From NCBI RefSeq assembly GCF_019636075.1, contig NZ_JAHBYG010000029.1:1-54884 (forward strand): a DNA stretch of 54,884 nucleotides, read 5' to 3'. Shown here one piece after another: positions 26,288-36,708 of this stretch (its first letter is position 1; every line of letters starts with the position of its first letter). The notes under the pieces were generated by a model. It saw nothing but the letters and a program-made list of their open reading frames with translations. It was not told the DNA's origin and did not search any database. The translations under genes were made by a program, and so were the position numbers. The stretch comes from Ferrovibrio sp. (lineage in GTDB: Bacteria > Pseudomonadota > Alphaproteobacteria > Ferrovibrionales > Ferrovibrionaceae).

Positions 26288-27769
26288 ATGGGAAACATGC
26301 GCGCAGAACCGATCCGCTTCCTCTCGCGCGGCGAGATTGTGGAGGTTGATGCCGCCGTGGCGCCAACCACCACCTTGCTGGATTACCTGCGCGTCACGTT
26401 GCGCCGCACCGGCAGCAAGGAAGGCTGTGCCGAGGGCGATTGCGGCGCCTGCACCATGGTGGTGGCGCAGCCCGATGCCAAAGGCGGCGTGCAATATTCC
26501 GCCGTGAATGGCTGCATCCAGCTGGTGGGCCAGATGGATGGCAAGGCGCTGATCACCGTTGAAGATATCGGCAGCGAAACCGCTTTGCATCCGGTGCAGC
26601 AGGCCATGGTGGATTGCCATGGCTCGCAATGCGGCTTTTGCACGCCGGGTTTTGTGATGAGCCTGTTTGCCCATCAGCGCAACGGCGAGCCGGCCGATAC
26701 CGATGCCCTATGCGATAGCTTGGCCGGCAATCTCTGTCGTTGCACCGGCTATCGTCCGATCTTGCAGGCCGGGCAGCAGGCGCTGGCATCGGGCGAGGAT
26801 GCCGGCGCGGTGGCCGATTGGGAGGCCGATCTGCTGGTCAAGCTGAAAGGCCTGGATCGCAAGGCGCCGTTGAAGCATGCCAATGCGGCCGGTGCGTTTT
26901 ATGCTCCCCGCGATTATGCCGAGCTTTGGGCGGCCCTCGCTGAAACCGATCCTGCCGATCGCTGGCTTCTTGCCGGCGGCACCGATGTGGGGCTGTGGAT
27001 CACCAAGCAGCATCGCAAGCCGGCGGCCATCATTCATCTCGGCCAATTGACGGCGCTGCATGGGGTGCGTTCCACCGCCGATGGCCTCAGCATCGGCGCC
27101 ATGACCAGCTTCACCGATGCTTTGCCGGCATTGGCGGCTTTGCATCCCGATCTCGGCTTGTTGCTGCGGCGCCTGGGTTCGCGCCAGGTGCGCAATGCCG
27201 GCACGCTGGGCGGCAATATCGCCAATGGCTCGCCGATCGGCGATTCCATGCCGGCGTTGATTGCCTGGGGAGCCACGCTGACGCTGCTTTCGGCCCGCGG
27301 CGAACGCAGCATGCCGCTGGAAGATTTTTTCATCGCCTATCGCAAGACCGCACTGGCACCCGACGAGATCGTGGCGCGGGTGGATGTGCCCATTGCCGCA
27401 CCGAATAGCCGTTTTGCCGTGTATAAGCTTTCCAAGCGCTTTGATCAGGATATCTCGGCGGTGCTGGGTGCCTTCAATGTTTCGGTGAAGGATGGCCGCG
27501 TCGCTGAGGCGCGGCTTGCCTTTGGCGGCATGGCCGGCATTCCGCAACGCGCGGCCAAGGCGGAAGCTGCGCTGGTGGGGCAGGATTGGGATGGCGTAGA
27601 GCCGGCCGTGGCCGCCCTTGCGGAGGATTTTTCGCCGCTGGACGACATGCGCGCATCCGCCGCCTATCGCCTGCTGGCGGCGCAGAATCTGCTGCGCAAA
27701 TTCGCCGCCGAGGCCAAGGCCGGCAAGCCGATCCGGTTGTTCGATGGCGCGGGGGAGGCGGCGGAATGA
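26288..27769 (+). CDS. xdhA: Xanthine dehydrogenase small subunit (2Fe-2S and FAD)
   Basis: This is the electron-transfer subunit of a molybdenum hydroxylase, 493 residues. The first 2Fe-2S cluster motif is GCAEGDCGACTMVV; the second is CGFCTPGF with LCRCTGY. The FAD domain (from about 200) contains LLAGGTDVGLWITKQ and RNAGTLGGNIANGSPIGD. Start ATG 26288 follows GGAGGCAAGG. It overlaps xdhB by 4 bp. Confidence 0.94.
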   Translation: MGNMRAEPIRFLSRGEIVEVDAAVAPTTTLLDYLRVTLRRTGSKEGCAEGDCGACTMVVAQPDAKGGVQYSAVNGCIQLVGQMDGKALITVEDIGSETALHPVQQAMVDCHGSQCGFCTPGFVMSLFAHQRNGEPADTDALCDSLAGNLCRCTGYRPILQAGQQALASGEDAGAVADWEADLLVKLKGLDRKAPLKHANAAGAFYAPRDYAELWAALAETDPADRWLLAGGTDVGLWITKQHRKPAAIIHLGQLTALHGVRSTADGLSIGAMTSFTDALPALAALHPDLGLLLRRLGSRQVRNAGTLGGNIANGSPIGDSMPALIAWGATLTLLSARGERSMPLEDFFIAYRKTALAPDEIVARVDVPIAAPNSRFAVYKLSKRFDQDISAVLGAFNVSVKDGRVAEARLAFGGMAGIPQRAAKAEAALVGQDWDGVEPAVAALAEDFSPLDDMRASAAYRLLAAQNLLRKFAAEAKAGKPIRLFDGAGEAAE

Positions 27770-30090
27770 ACACCCATGTGGTTGCCAAATCCCTGAAGCA
27801 TGATAGCGCCCCCAAGCATGTTTGCGGCAGCGCGCGATATATCGACGACCTGCCCGAGCCGGAAGGCTGCCTGCATGGCGGGCTTACCATGGCGCCCATC
27901 GCCCATGGCCGCATCAAGAGCATCGATCTGTCTGCCGCGCTGGCACTGCCCGGTGTGGTGGATGCCATCACCGTGGCCGATGTGCCGGGCGATCCCGATA
28001 TCGCTCCGGTATTCCCTGGGGATCCGGTGCTGGCCGATGGGCTTGTGCAGTTTCATGGCCAGCCGGTTGCGGCCATCGTGGCGCGCGATCTGCACGTCGC
28101 GCGGGCGGCAGCGCGGCTGGTGAAGGTGGAATATGAAGAATTGCCACCCTTGCTGGATATCCGCGAGGCGATGGAACGCGAGCAATGGGTGGGCGATCCC
28201 CATGTGATGACACACGGCGATGCCGCCAGCGCCATCGCCGCGGCGCCGCATCGGTTGCAGGGCGAGATCGAATTGGGCGGGCAGGACCATTTCTATCTGG
28301 AGGGCCAGATCAGCATGGCCCAGCCGATGGAAGATGGCGATGTGTTCGTCTGGTGCTCCACCCAGCATCCATCCGAGGTGCAGAAGCTGGTGGCGCGTGT
28401 GCTGGCCAGGCCGATCCACGCGGTAACGGTCGAATGCCGGCGTATGGGCGGCGGGTTCGGCGGCAAGGAAACCCAGGCGGCGCAATTCGCTGCGTTGGCC
28501 GCCATTTTCGCGTTACGCACCGGCAAGCCGGTGAAATTCCGGCTCGACCGCGACGAAGATATGATCGCCACCGGCAAGCGGCATGATTTTTATATCCGCT
28601 ACGATGTGGGGTTCGACGCGCAGGGCCGCATCCAGGGCTATGATATCCTGCTGGCTGGGCGCGGCGGCTGTTCGGCCGACCTCACCAATGCGGTGGTGGA
28701 TCGTGCGATGTTCCATGCCGATAGCAGCTATTATCTGCCCAATGTGAAAATCACCGGCCTGCGCTGCCGCACCAACACGGTGTCGAATACCGCATTTCGC
28801 GGCTTCGGCGGCCCGCAAGGCATGGCGCCCACCGAATATGTGATCGACGAGATTGCCCGCTATCTCAAACACGATCCGCTGGATGTGCGGCTGGCGAATC
28901 TCTATGGCATCGACGAGCGCAACATCACGCCCTATGGCCAGGTGCTGGACGATAACATCCTGCATGAATTGCTGGCCGATCTGGAAAAGACCAGCGAATA
29001 CCGCAGCCGCCGCCAGGAGATCGACGCCTTCAATGCGCAAAGCCCGTATCTGAAAAAAGGCTTGGCGCTCACGCCGGTGAAATTCGGGATCAGTTTCACC
29101 ACGGCCTTTCTCAATCAGGCCGGTGCTTTGGTGCTGATCTACGAGGATGGTTCGGTGCAGCTCAATCATGGCGGCACCGAGATGGGGCAGGGGCTTTATA
29201 TGAAGGTGGCGCAGGTGGTGGCCGAAGTGCTGGGCCTGGCGCCTGAGGATATTCGCATCACGGCCACGCGCACCGACAAGGTGCCGAATACTTCGGCCAC
29301 CGCCGCGTCATCGGGCGCCGACTTGAATGGCAAGGCGGCGGAGAATGCCGCGCTGACATTGCGCGACAGACTGGCTGGCGTGGCCGCGCATATGCTGCAT
29401 GCGCCAGTGGAAAGCCTGGTATTCGCCAATGGCCAGGTAAGTGCCGGCGATAAATCCGTGGCGTTCAAGGATGTTGTGCATCACGCCTATTTGCAGCGCG
29501 TGCAGCTTTCAGCCACCGGCTTCTATGCCACGCCGGGCATTCACTATGATCGCAAGACCGCCAGCGGCAAGCCGTTCTATTATTTTGCCTATGGCGCGGC
29601 GGTAACCGAAGCGCTGATCGACACCTTCACCGGCGAATACCGTTTCACCCGCGCCGATCTGCTGCATGATTGCGGCACATCCCTGAATCCGGCGATTGAT
29701 CGCGGCCAGGTGGAAGGCGCCTATATCCAGGGGCTGGGTTGGCTCACCATGGAAGAATTATGGTGGGATGCGAAGGGCCGCCTGCGCACCCATGCCCCCA
29801 GCACCTACAAAATACCCACCGCGCGCGATATGCCGCCGGATTTCCGCGTGGCTTTGGTGCATGGCCGGCCCAATCCGGCGGCCACCATCTTCCGCTCCAA
29901 AGCGGTGGGCGAACCGCCGTTCATGCTGGGGATTTCGGCCTGGCTGGCGCTGAAGGATGCGGTGGCTGCCGTGGGCGCGCACGAGATGCCGGTGCGGCTG
30001 GATGCGCCGGCTACGCCCGAGCGTGTGCTGATGGCGGTGGAGGATGTGAAGCGCCGTATGGCCGCCAGCACGGCTTTGGCCGCCAAGTAA
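27766..30090 (+). CDS. xdhB: Xanthine dehydrogenase molybdenum-binding subunit
   Basis: This is the catalytic molybdopterin subunit, 774 residues. It has MGGGFGGKETQ, the substrate-site region TAFRGFGGPQGM, GGTEMGQGLYMKVAQV, and the C-terminal catalytic Glu in SKAVGEPPFMLG. The purine-site arginine (FRGFGGPQG) is of the xanthine dehydrogenase type, supporting hypoxanthine/xanthine as substrate. Start ATG 27766 overlaps the xdhA stop. Confidence 0.94.
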   Translation: MNTHVVAKSLKHDSAPKHVCGSARYIDDLPEPEGCLHGGLTMAPIAHGRIKSIDLSAALALPGVVDAITVADVPGDPDIAPVFPGDPVLADGLVQFHGQPVAAIVARDLHVARAAARLVKVEYEELPPLLDIREAMEREQWVGDPHVMTHGDAASAIAAAPHRLQGEIELGGQDHFYLEGQISMAQPMEDGDVFVWCSTQHPSEVQKLVARVLARPIHAVTVECRRMGGGFGGKETQAAQFAALAAIFALRTGKPVKFRLDRDEDMIATGKRHDFYIRYDVGFDAQGRIQGYDILLAGRGGCSADLTNAVVDRAMFHADSSYYLPNVKITGLRCRTNTVSNTAFRGFGGPQGMAPTEYVIDEIARYLKHDPLDVRLANLYGIDERNITPYGQVLDDNILHELLADLEKTSEYRSRRQEIDAFNAQSPYLKKGLALTPVKFGISFTTAFLNQAGALVLIYEDGSVQLNHGGTEMGQGLYMKVAQVVAEVLGLAPEDIRITATRTDKVPNTSATAASSGADLNGKAAENAALTLRDRLAGVAAHMLHAPVESLVFANGQVSAGDKSVAFKDVVHHAYLQRVQLSATGFYATPGIHYDRKTASGKPFYYFAYGAAVTEALIDTFTGEYRFTRADLLHDCGTSLNPAIDRGQVEGAYIQGLGWLTMEELWWDAKGRLRTHAPSTYKIPTARDMPPDFRVALVHGRPNPAATIFRSKAVGEPPFMLGISAWLALKDAVAAVGAHEMPVRLDAPATPERVLMAVEDVKRRMAASTALAAK

Positions 30091-30095
30091 CCGCC

Positions 30096-30923
30096 ATGGC
30101 CGATTGGTTGAATGCCTTGCTGGATCTGGATGCGCGCGGGGTGCCCGCTGTGCTGGTCACCGTGGCATCCGTGGATGGTTCGGCTCCGCGCGAGGCCGGG
30201 GCCAAGATGATCGTGACCGGCGATGCAACGCTGCACACCATCGGTGGCGGCGAGCTGGAATTCCAGGCCATCGCCATCGCGCGGCGGCTGCTGGGCGGAC
30301 GCGGCGGGCCCAGTCTGCGGCGCTTTCCGCTTGGGCCCAGCCTGGGGCAATGCTGCGGCGGCAGCGTGACGCTGCTATTCGAGCCGCGCCGGCCGGAGCA
30401 TTTCACGGTGGCGTTGTTCGGTGCCGGCCATGTGGGCCGTGCGGTGGCTACGGTATTCGGTACTTTGAATTGCCAGTTGCGCTGGTTCGATCCGCGCCCC
30501 GATGCGTTTCCCGATATCGTGCCGCCCAATGCCAGCGTGGAGGTGACGGCCACGCCCGAGCGCGAGGTGGATGCATTGCCCGATGGCGCCTGGCTGCTGA
30601 TCATGACCCATAGCCATCAACTGGATCTCAGCCTCACGGCGCGGGCCTTGCGCAAGGATCGCTTCAGTTATGTTGGCCTGATCGGGTCGGATACCAAACG
30701 GGCGCGGTTCGAGAAGCGGCTGCGCGAGTTGGATATCCCCGAGGCGCGCATCAAGGCGCTGGCTTGCCCGATCGGCATCGAAGGAATTTCCGGCAAACAG
30801 CCGGGCGAAATCGCCATTGCCGCTGCGGCCGATATCCTGCGCCGGCGCGAAGCCGGTCTGGCGCGGTTGCCAGTGCGGGATGCGCTGGAAGATTCGGCAG
30901 AGATCGCCACGGTAGGCCTTTAG
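30096..30923 (+). CDS. xdhC: Xanthine dehydrogenase accessory protein XdhC
   Basis: XdhC binds molybdenum cofactor, promotes its sulfuration and inserts it into XdhB. The 275-residue protein has the N-terminal XdhC/CoxI domain (VDGSAPREAGAKMIV, CCGGSVTLLFE) and a C-terminal Rossmann fold (ALFGAGHVGRAVATVF, YVGLIGSDTKRARFEKRL, GISGKQPGEIAIA). It is the last gene of the operon. Its stop codon overlaps the stop of the convergent cNMP-binding gene. Confidence 0.93.
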   Translation: MADWLNALLDLDARGVPAVLVTVASVDGSAPREAGAKMIVTGDATLHTIGGGELEFQAIAIARRLLGGRGGPSLRRFPLGPSLGQCCGGSVTLLFEPRRPEHFTVALFGAGHVGRAVATVFGTLNCQLRWFDPRPDAFPDIVPPNASVEVTATPEREVDALPDGAWLLIMTHSHQLDLSLTARALRKDRFSYVGLIGSDTKRARFEKRLRELDIPEARIKALACPIGIEGISGKQPGEIAIAAAADILRRREAGLARLPVRDALEDSAEIATVGL

Positions 30924-31669
30924 GCTTTTTTGGCGCTGCCGACCATTTCCACGTAGATGCGCACCAGGGCACGCAGGAAAGGCGGACCCTTGACCAGCAT
31001 GTCGTTGAACTTGTCGGCGCGCAAAACCTCAACATTGGCGCTGCCCACCACAAGCGCCGTGGCAAAGCGCGGCGCGGCGCGCAGCAACGCCATTTCGCCG
31101 AACACATCGCCCGGGCGCAATTGGCGCAGCATCAGATGCTGGCCATCTTCGGTATCGCGGATCAGATCCACCCGGCCGGATTGCAGCAGATAGGCAGTGC
31201 TGCCGTCGCTGCCCTGGCGGAAGATCAGGTCGCCATCGGCATAGGCGCGACGTTCCAGGATGCGCTGCTTGGAATCGGCTTCCGACATGTAAACCGCATC
31301 GGCGCGATCTTGTGTCTCATCCTGCGCCTGGCCATTGGCGGCGCGGATATTGCGGATGAAGCTGCGCAGCAGATAGCGCACCATTGGCGGCGCCTGCTTG
31401 AGCGCGCGGTCCAGGGTTTCGCGGGTGATGCGGGTGCAGATGGTGCGTTCCAGCGCCCGTGCCGTGGCGCTGCGTGGAGCCGGATCGATCAGAGCCATTT
31501 CGCCGAAGATGCCGCCGGCTTGCAGTACGCCCAGCGGTTTGTGCTGTTCGCCCTCGCTGCGGAACACTTCCACCTTGCCCATCTGGATCAAAAAGGCGCT
31601 GTCGCCAGGATCGCCCTGTTTCAGGATGACCTCGCCTTTTTGGAACGTGATGGTTTCCGGTCCACTCAT
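30920..31669 (-). CDS. Tandem cyclic-nucleotide-binding-domain protein (copy 1)
   Basis: This 249-residue soluble protein has two cNMP-binding domains (about 1-120 and 140-240) and no helix-turn-helix or enzyme domain. Both phosphate-binding cassettes are recognisable: FGEMALIDPAPRSATARA and FGEMALLRAAPRFATALV. The second gene at 31734 is a close paralogue with the same start MSGPET(I/V)TFQKGE. Start ATG 31669 is set by that match. It may be a cAMP/cGMP sensor acting on another protein; function unknown. Confidence 0.85.
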   Translation of the reverse strand: MSGPETITFQKGEVILKQGDPGDSAFLIQMGKVEVFRSEGEQHKPLGVLQAGGIFGEMALIDPAPRSATARALERTICTRITRETLDRALKQAPPMVRYLLRSFIRNIRAANGQAQDETQDRADAVYMSEADSKQRILERRAYADGDLIFRQGSDGSTAYLLQSGRVDLIRDTEDGQHLMLRQLRPGDVFGEMALLRAAPRFATALVVGSANVEVLRADKFNDMLVKGPPFLRALVRIYVEMVGSAKKA

Positions 31670-31676
31670 GTAAGGT

Positions 31677-31705
31677 AGTATGCGTAAGCGGACGCCTGCG
31701 GGCAA
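31677..31705 (-). promoter_or_regulatory. Putative promoter of cNMP-binding gene 1
   Basis: On the minus strand TTGCCC (31705-31700), a 17-bp spacer and CATACT (31682-31677) lie just upstream of the start. The same CATACT -10 context precedes the paralogue, so promoter and gene were probably duplicated together. Confidence 0.45.
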
Positions 31706-31733
31706 CGCCCAGAATTCGCCGGACAAAAAGAAT

Positions 31734-32510
31734 TCAGCGCTTCTCGCCGCTCCCGATCATTTCCACATAGATGCGTATCAGCGCTTGCAGGAAAGCCGGG
31801 GCCTTGGCCAGGATATCGTCGAATTGGTCATGGCGGATCAATTCCACCATCACCCCGCCCACAGCCTGGGCGGAGGCATAGCGCGGGGTATCCCGCAGCA
31901 GGGCCAATTCTCCGAAAACCTCTCCGGGCGCCAGGCGGCGGAGCAATCTTGCCTCCGGTTCGCCGGCTTCCTGGCGCAGCAGGTCTATCATGCCGCTTTG
32001 CAGCAGGAAGGCTGTTTTGCCATGGGAATCCTGGCGAAAGATGAAACTGCCATCGGCGAAGGAGCGGCGTTCCAGGATGCGGCGCGAAGGGTCGCGTTCA
32101 GACATATGGATGCCTTCGCTCGTATCGGGGCTCGTATCGGTGCTGGTATCGGCTGGCAGGTCCAGTTGTTTGCCATTGGCGGCACGGATGTTGCGCACGA
32201 AACTGCGCAGCAGGTAGCGCACCAGGGGCGGGGCCTGGTTCAGCGCGCGGGTCAGCGCCTCGCGGGTGATACGGAAGCAGATCGTGGTTTCCAACGCGCG
32301 GGCATTGGCTGAGCGCGGGGCGGGGTCGATCAGCGCCATTTCGCCGAATACCCCGCCGGGTTTTATGGTGCCCAGCAGCTTCGGTCCGTTGGTTTCGCGC
32401 AGGAAGATCGCGACTTGGCCGGCCTGTACCAGAAAGGCATCATCGCCATTCTGGCCCTGCTCCAGAATGAACTCGCCTTTCTGAAATGTAACGGTTTCGG
32501 GTCCACTCAT
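31734..32510 (-). CDS. Tandem cyclic-nucleotide-binding-domain protein (copy 2)
   Basis: This 258-residue paralogue of the adjacent protein also has two cNMP domains with cassettes FGEMALIDPAPRSANARA and FGELALLRDTPRYASAQA. The inter-domain linker carries an extra Thr/Asp-rich stretch (PADTSTDTSPDTSEG) from a short repeat. Start ATG 32510 by alignment with copy 1. The pair arose by tandem duplication; the downstream partner is unknown. Confidence 0.85.
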   Translation of the reverse strand: MSGPETVTFQKGEFILEQGQNGDDAFLVQAGQVAIFLRETNGPKLLGTIKPGGVFGEMALIDPAPRSANARALETTICFRITREALTRALNQAPPLVRYLLRSFVRNIRAANGKQLDLPADTSTDTSPDTSEGIHMSERDPSRRILERRSFADGSFIFRQDSHGKTAFLLQSGMIDLLRQEAGEPEARLLRRLAPGEVFGELALLRDTPRYASAQAVGGVMVELIRHDQFDDILAKAPAFLQALIRIYVEMIGSGEKR

Positions 32511-32526
32511 GGCATGCTCCGGCACC

Positions 32527-32554
32527 AGTATGCGCAACCAGACGGATGGTGCAA
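32527..32554 (-). promoter_or_regulatory. Putative promoter of cNMP-binding gene 2
   Basis: On the minus strand TTGCAC (32554-32549), a 16-bp spacer and CATACT (32532-32527) precede the start by about 17 bp, giving a very short leader, as for copy 1. Confidence 0.45.
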
Positions 32555-32683
32555 GCTATCGGCCTGCACATCTGCCGGTATATGTGCATGACGAGTGAAG
32601 GCGGTTGCCCTATGCTGCTGCCCCAGCTTTCGAGTCGCCCCCATGTTTCCGTCCCTGCGGTTTTTCCCCTTCTGGCTTTCACC

Positions 32684-33856
32684 ATGAATCCCGGCCTGCG
32701 GGTCAGCCTGTATTTCGCCGCCATCTTCTCGGTGTCGGGCGTGCATCTGCCGTTCTGGGCGGTGTGGCTGGAATCGCGCGGCCTCAGCCCCTGGCAGATA
32801 TCCATCATGCTCTCCACCGCGATCTGGCTGCGCCTGCTGGCCGGGCCGTTGGCGGCGCATCTGGTGGACAAATCAGGCGAGCGGCGGCGTGCGCTGATCC
32901 TGCTGGGCTGGGCCAGCCTGATCTGCTTTGCCGCCTTCCAGATTGCCGATGGTTTTATGGCGCTGATGTTTGTCGGTGCGCTGTTCGCCATGGCCTGGGC
33001 GCCGATGCCGCCCTTGACCGAGAACCTGTCGATGCTGGTGGCCAACCGCCATGGCGTGCAATACGGCCGCATGCGGCTCTGGGGCAGCATGTCGTTTCTG
33101 GCAGCGGCTTATCTGGCCGGTCTGTTTCTGAAGGGCCGCAGCGACGATTGGATTTTCTGGCTGATTCTGGGCTGTTTGATTTCCACTGCGCTGGCCGGCC
33201 ATCTGTTGCCGGATCTGCGCCTGCCGCTGGATCGCCCACGTGCCAGCGCACCGCTGTTGCGGTTGTTGCGCGATGGCAATTTCCGCGCCTTCCTGACCGC
33301 CAATGCCGGCTTGCAGGCCAGCCATGCCGCTTTCTACACTTTCGGCACGCTGCATTGGCGCAGTATCGGCCTCAGCGATGCGCAGATCGGCTTTCTATGG
33401 GCAATTGGTGTGTTGGCGGAGGTGCTGCTGTTTGCGGCGGGACAGCGGGTGGTGCAAGTGCTGGGCGGCGTGGGTCTGATGTGGGTTGCGGTGGGCGGAG
33501 GTGTATTGCGCTGGTCGCTGCATGGTCTGTTGACCGATCCCACGGCCCTGGCACTGCTGCAATTGCTGCATGCAGCAAGCTTTGCCGCCGCGCATCTGGG
33601 CGCAATGCGGCTGTTGGCGGAAGGGTGCGAGCCTTCGGTTTCGGCTACGGCACAGACGTTATATGGTGCCGGCAATGGCGCCGTGCTGGCTCTGGCCACT
33701 TTGCTGATGGGGCCGCTTTATGCTGCCAATCTACCCGGTCTTGGCCCAGGCTGGATCTACCCGGCGATGTTGCCGCTGATGTTGATCGGTGGCGTTGGTG
33801 CCTGGTTGCTCTGGCGCCAACGCCACGCGATTCATTTCGCCCGCGAAGAGGCTTAG
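32684..33856 (+). CDS. HcaT-like MFS transporter
   Basis: This is a 390-residue, 12-helix carrier of the MFS_1_like family that includes 3-phenylpropionate transporter HcaT. The N-terminus [35 protein letters not shown] and [12 protein letters not shown] in the middle loop are typical. Start ATG 32684 places helix 1 as in HcaT; earlier in-frame ATGs are possible. It converges on, and shares stop bases with, iorB. A link to aromatic uptake for IorAB is inference. Confidence 0.87.
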   Translation: MNPGLRVSLYFAAIFSVSGVHLPFWAVWLESRGLSPWQISIMLSTAIWLRLLAGPLAAHLVDKSGERRRALILLGWASLICFAAFQIADGFMALMFVGALFAMAWAPMPPLTENLSMLVANRHGVQYGRMRLWGSMSFLAAAYLAGLFLKGRSDDWIFWLILGCLISTALAGHLLPDLRLPLDRPRASAPLLRLLRDGNFRAFLTANAGLQASHAAFYTFGTLHWRSIGLSDAQIGFLWAIGVLAEVLLFAAGQRVVQVLGGVGLMWVAVGGGVLRWSLHGLLTDPTALALLQLLHAASFAAAHLGAMRLLAEGCEPSVSATAQTLYGAGNGAVLALATLLMGPLYAANLPGLGPGWIYPAMLPLMLIGGVGAWLLWRQRHAIHFAREEA

Positions 33857-36024
33857 GCCTGCTTCACCTTGTCGGGCAGCGGCAGGGAGCGGAAACGCTG
33901 GCCAGTAACCGCCATCAATGCACTGGCCACGGCCGGTGCGATGGGCGGCAGGCCCGGTTCGCCGATGCCGGTGGGCTTTTCGGTGGAGGGCACGATATGC
34001 ACTTCCACCTTCGGCATGCGGTCGATGCGCAGCGATTCGTAATCGTGGAAATTCGATTGCTGCACTTCGCCGTTTTCCAAGGTGATGGCGCCGTAAAGCG
34101 CCGCCGAAAGGCCATAGCCGATGGCGCCTTCCACCTGGGCGCGGATGATGCCGGGATTGATCGCCCGGCCGCAATCCACCGCCGCCACCACGCGCTCCAC
34201 CCGCCAGCTGCCATCGGGCTGCACCGATATCTCGGCCACTTCCGCCACGAAGCTGTTGAAGCTTTCATGCACGGCGATGCCGCGCCCCCAGCCCTTCGGC
34301 AGCGGCTTGCCCCAGCCGGCTTTTTCAGCCGCCAGGTTGAGCACACCGAGATGGCGCGGGTGCTTGGCTAGCAGCTTGCGCCGCAGGGTAAGAGGATCCT
34401 GCTTCGTTGTCGCCGCCACTTCGTCGAGGAATAATTCGGTGGCGAAGGCGGTGTGGGTGGAACCCACGGAGCGCCACCACAACACCGGAATGCCGGCCTT
34501 GGTGGTATGCAGTTCCACGGCCAGATTGGGAATGGCATAGGGCAGGTTGGAGGCGCCTTCCACCGAAGTGGCATCGATGCCATCCTTCACCATCACTGCT
34601 TCCATCGCCGTGCCGCCCATGATCGACTGGCCGACGATGCGGTGCTGCCAGCCCACCAATTCGCCCTTGTCGTCCAGGGCGGCGGCCAGCCGGTGATGAT
34701 AGAGCGGGCGGTAATAGCCGCCGCGGATATCATCCTCGCGGGTCCAGAGCAGCCTGATCGGGGCATTGCCGCCAAACGCCTTGGCGATCTGCACGGCCTC
34801 AACCACGAAGTCGGATTGCATGTTGGCGCGGCGGCCGAAACTGCCGCCGGCGAACAGCGTGTTGATCTTCACCTGCTCGGGCTTGATGCCCAGCACATGC
34901 GCGGTATTGGCTTGATCGACAGTCTGGAATTGATCGCCGGCCCAGATTTCGCAGCCTGCGGGCGAAAGCTGCACCACGCAATCCAGCGGCTCCATCGGCG
35001 CATGGGCCAGATAGGGGAAATCGTAGCTCGCCTCGATCCGTTTGGCCGCCTTGGCAAGGGCGGTATCGGCATCGCCGTCGCGTCTCGCCGGACGGCCCGG
35101 CTGTTGCGCCAGGGCGCGATAGGCGGTCAGGATTTCCTCCGAGCCGCGATTTTCGGCATTGCTGAAATCCCATTCCACCTGCAGGGCCTCGCGGCCCTTG
35201 TTGGCGGCCCAGAAGCCCTTGGCGATCACGGCCACGCCGCCCGGCACCTGCACCACGCCCATCACCCCGGGCACGGCTTTGGCGGCCGTGGCATCCAGGC
35301 TTTTCACCTTGCCGCCGAAACGCGGCGGCCGCGCCAGCAGGGCGGTGAGCATGCCCGGCAGTTTCACATCGATGGTGAACTCCGCCGTACCATTGGCCTT
35401 GGCGCGGGCATCCAGGCGCTGGACCTGCTTTCCGATCAGGCTGAAACGGGTGGGATCCTTCAATTGCACGTTGGCCGGCGGGGTTTGCTGCGCTGCGCGT
35501 TCGGCCAATTCGCCGAACCCGGCCTTGCGGCCCGATGGCCCATGAGTAACCACGCCCTTGGCCACGCTGATTTCGGCTGCCGGCACTTTCCAGATTTCGG
35601 CGGCCGCCTGTACCAGCATGGCCCGGGCAGTGGCCCCCGCCTGGCGCAATTGATCGTAGGAATTGGCAATGGCGGTGGACCCACCGGTGCCCTGCATGCC
35701 GAAAGCCAGATTGGCATACAGCTTGGCATCGGCCGGTGCGCCGGTAGCACGCACCTTGCTCCAATCGGCATCCAGTTCTTCGGCCAGGATGGTGGCCAGG
35801 CCGGTATAGCTGCCCTGGCCCATTTCCACATGCTTGGAGTAGATGGTGACGATGCCATCCGGCGCGATGCGCAGGAAGGCATTCAGGGCAACCGGCGCCT
35901 TGGCGGTGGCGGCAAGGGCCTTGCCGCCCGGGACGATATGAAAACCAACCAGCAGGCCGGCGGCGGCCGAAGCACCTTGCAGGAAACGGCGGCGGGAAGT
36001 CTGGATAGGTTGCTGCGCGGTCAT
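33853..36024 (-). CDS. IorB-type molybdopterin oxidoreductase large subunit
   Basis: This 723-residue exported catalytic subunit resembles isoquinoline 1-oxidoreductase beta and related aldehyde/heterocycle dehydrogenases. A twin-arginine signal ([17 protein letters not shown]) leads, then [34 protein letters not shown], and the C-terminal catalytic Glu region [17 protein letters not shown]. It pairs with the 2Fe-2S subunit 2 bp upstream and has no FAD subunit, so electrons probably leave through a periplasmic cytochrome not seen here. Confidence 0.88.
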   Translation of the reverse strand: MTAQQPIQTSRRRFLQGASAAAGLLVGFHIVPGGKALAATAKAPVALNAFLRIAPDGIVTIYSKHVEMGQGSYTGLATILAEELDADWSKVRATGAPADAKLYANLAFGMQGTGGSTAIANSYDQLRQAGATARAMLVQAAAEIWKVPAAEISVAKGVVTHGPSGRKAGFGELAERAAQQTPPANVQLKDPTRFSLIGKQVQRLDARAKANGTAEFTIDVKLPGMLTALLARPPRFGGKVKSLDATAAKAVPGVMGVVQVPGGVAVIAKGFWAANKGREALQVEWDFSNAENRGSEEILTAYRALAQQPGRPARRDGDADTALAKAAKRIEASYDFPYLAHAPMEPLDCVVQLSPAGCEIWAGDQFQTVDQANTAHVLGIKPEQVKINTLFAGGSFGRRANMQSDFVVEAVQIAKAFGGNAPIRLLWTREDDIRGGYYRPLYHHRLAAALDDKGELVGWQHRIVGQSIMGGTAMEAVMVKDGIDATSVEGASNLPYAIPNLAVELHTTKAGIPVLWWRSVGSTHTAFATELFLDEVAATTKQDPLTLRRKLLAKHPRHLGVLNLAAEKAGWGKPLPKGWGRGIAVHESFNSFVAEVAEISVQPDGSWRVERVVAAVDCGRAINPGIIRAQVEGAIGYGLSAALYGAITLENGEVQQSNFHDYESLRIDRMPKVEVHIVPSTEKPTGIGEPGLPPIAPAVASALMAVTGQRFRSLPLPDKVKQA

Positions 36025-36026
36025 GC

Positions 36027-36491
36027 TTAAGCCCTCATGGTCTTGGCGGCATCATGGATGGCTGCGCGGATGCGCACATAGGTGGCGCATCTACAGAGGT
36101 TGCCGTTCATGGCTTGGTCGATATCGGCATCGGTCGGCTTTCGATTGCCGCTGAGCAATGCGACCGCCGACATCACCTGGCCGGACTGGCAATAACCGCA
36201 TTGTGCCACTTCATGTTTCACCCAGGCAGCCTGCACAGCCTGTGCAACCTTGCCCTGCAAACCCTCGATGGTGGTAACGCGCTGGCCCTCGATGCTGCCG
36301 ACCGGCATCGAACAGGCACGCACCGGTTCGCCGTCAACATGCATCGTGCAGGCGCCGCATTGCGCCATGCCGCAGCCGAATTTGCTGCCGGTCAATCCTA
36401 CTTCGTCGCGTATGGCCCAAAGCAGGGGCATATCCGGGTCTATATCCAAGCTGACTGGTTTTCCATTCAAGGTGAATGTGATGGGCATCAT
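36027..36491 (-). CDS. IorA-type 2Fe-2S subunit
   Basis: This 154-residue ferredoxin-like subunit has cluster motifs [16 protein letters not shown] and [10 protein letters not shown] with [14 protein letters not shown]. It lacks its own signal and would be co-exported with IorB. Start ATG 36491 has GGAGAG upstream; the following ATG 36488 is equally possible. It is first in the iorAB operon, divergent from the HxlR regulator. Confidence 0.9.
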   Translation of the reverse strand: MMPITFTLNGKPVSLDIDPDMPLLWAIRDEVGLTGSKFGCGMAQCGACTMHVDGEPVRACSMPVGSIEGQRVTTIEGLQGKVAQAVQAAWVKHEVAQCGYCQSGQVMSAVALLSGNRKPTDADIDQAMNGNLCRCATYVRIRAAIHDAAKTMRA

Positions 36492-36564
36492 AATCTCTCC
36501 GCATTGGGGCAGAATGGCGGGCAGGCCGTGAAGCGGCGCTTGGGAGGAGATATGCCAGCGTGCT

Positions 36565-36603
36565 AGTATCATCAAGAAGGCACTCGAAAGTTCCATAGGC
36601 ACT
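36565..36603 (-). promoter_or_regulatory. iorAB promoter region with two AGGCACT repeats
   Basis: A -10-like GATACT (36570-36565, minus strand) is preceded by a weak -35. The heptamer AGGCACT occurs at 36578-36584 and 36597-36603 (plus strand), 19 bp apart and flanking the -35. They are candidate sites for the divergent HxlR protein. Confidence 0.35.
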
Positions 36604-36708
36604 TGTGGGAGACCGTTGGATCGGCGAATGGCCGGATTGACGGGCTTTTCCTGTATTCGTGCTGCTTCGGTGCCGCATTCCGGGCAGCCCCAGCCACAGG
36701 AGAGTGCC

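Noticed and set aside
34453..36030. 525-codon frame antisense to iorB
   Set aside because: The iorB frame has a signal peptide and family motifs; this frame has none.
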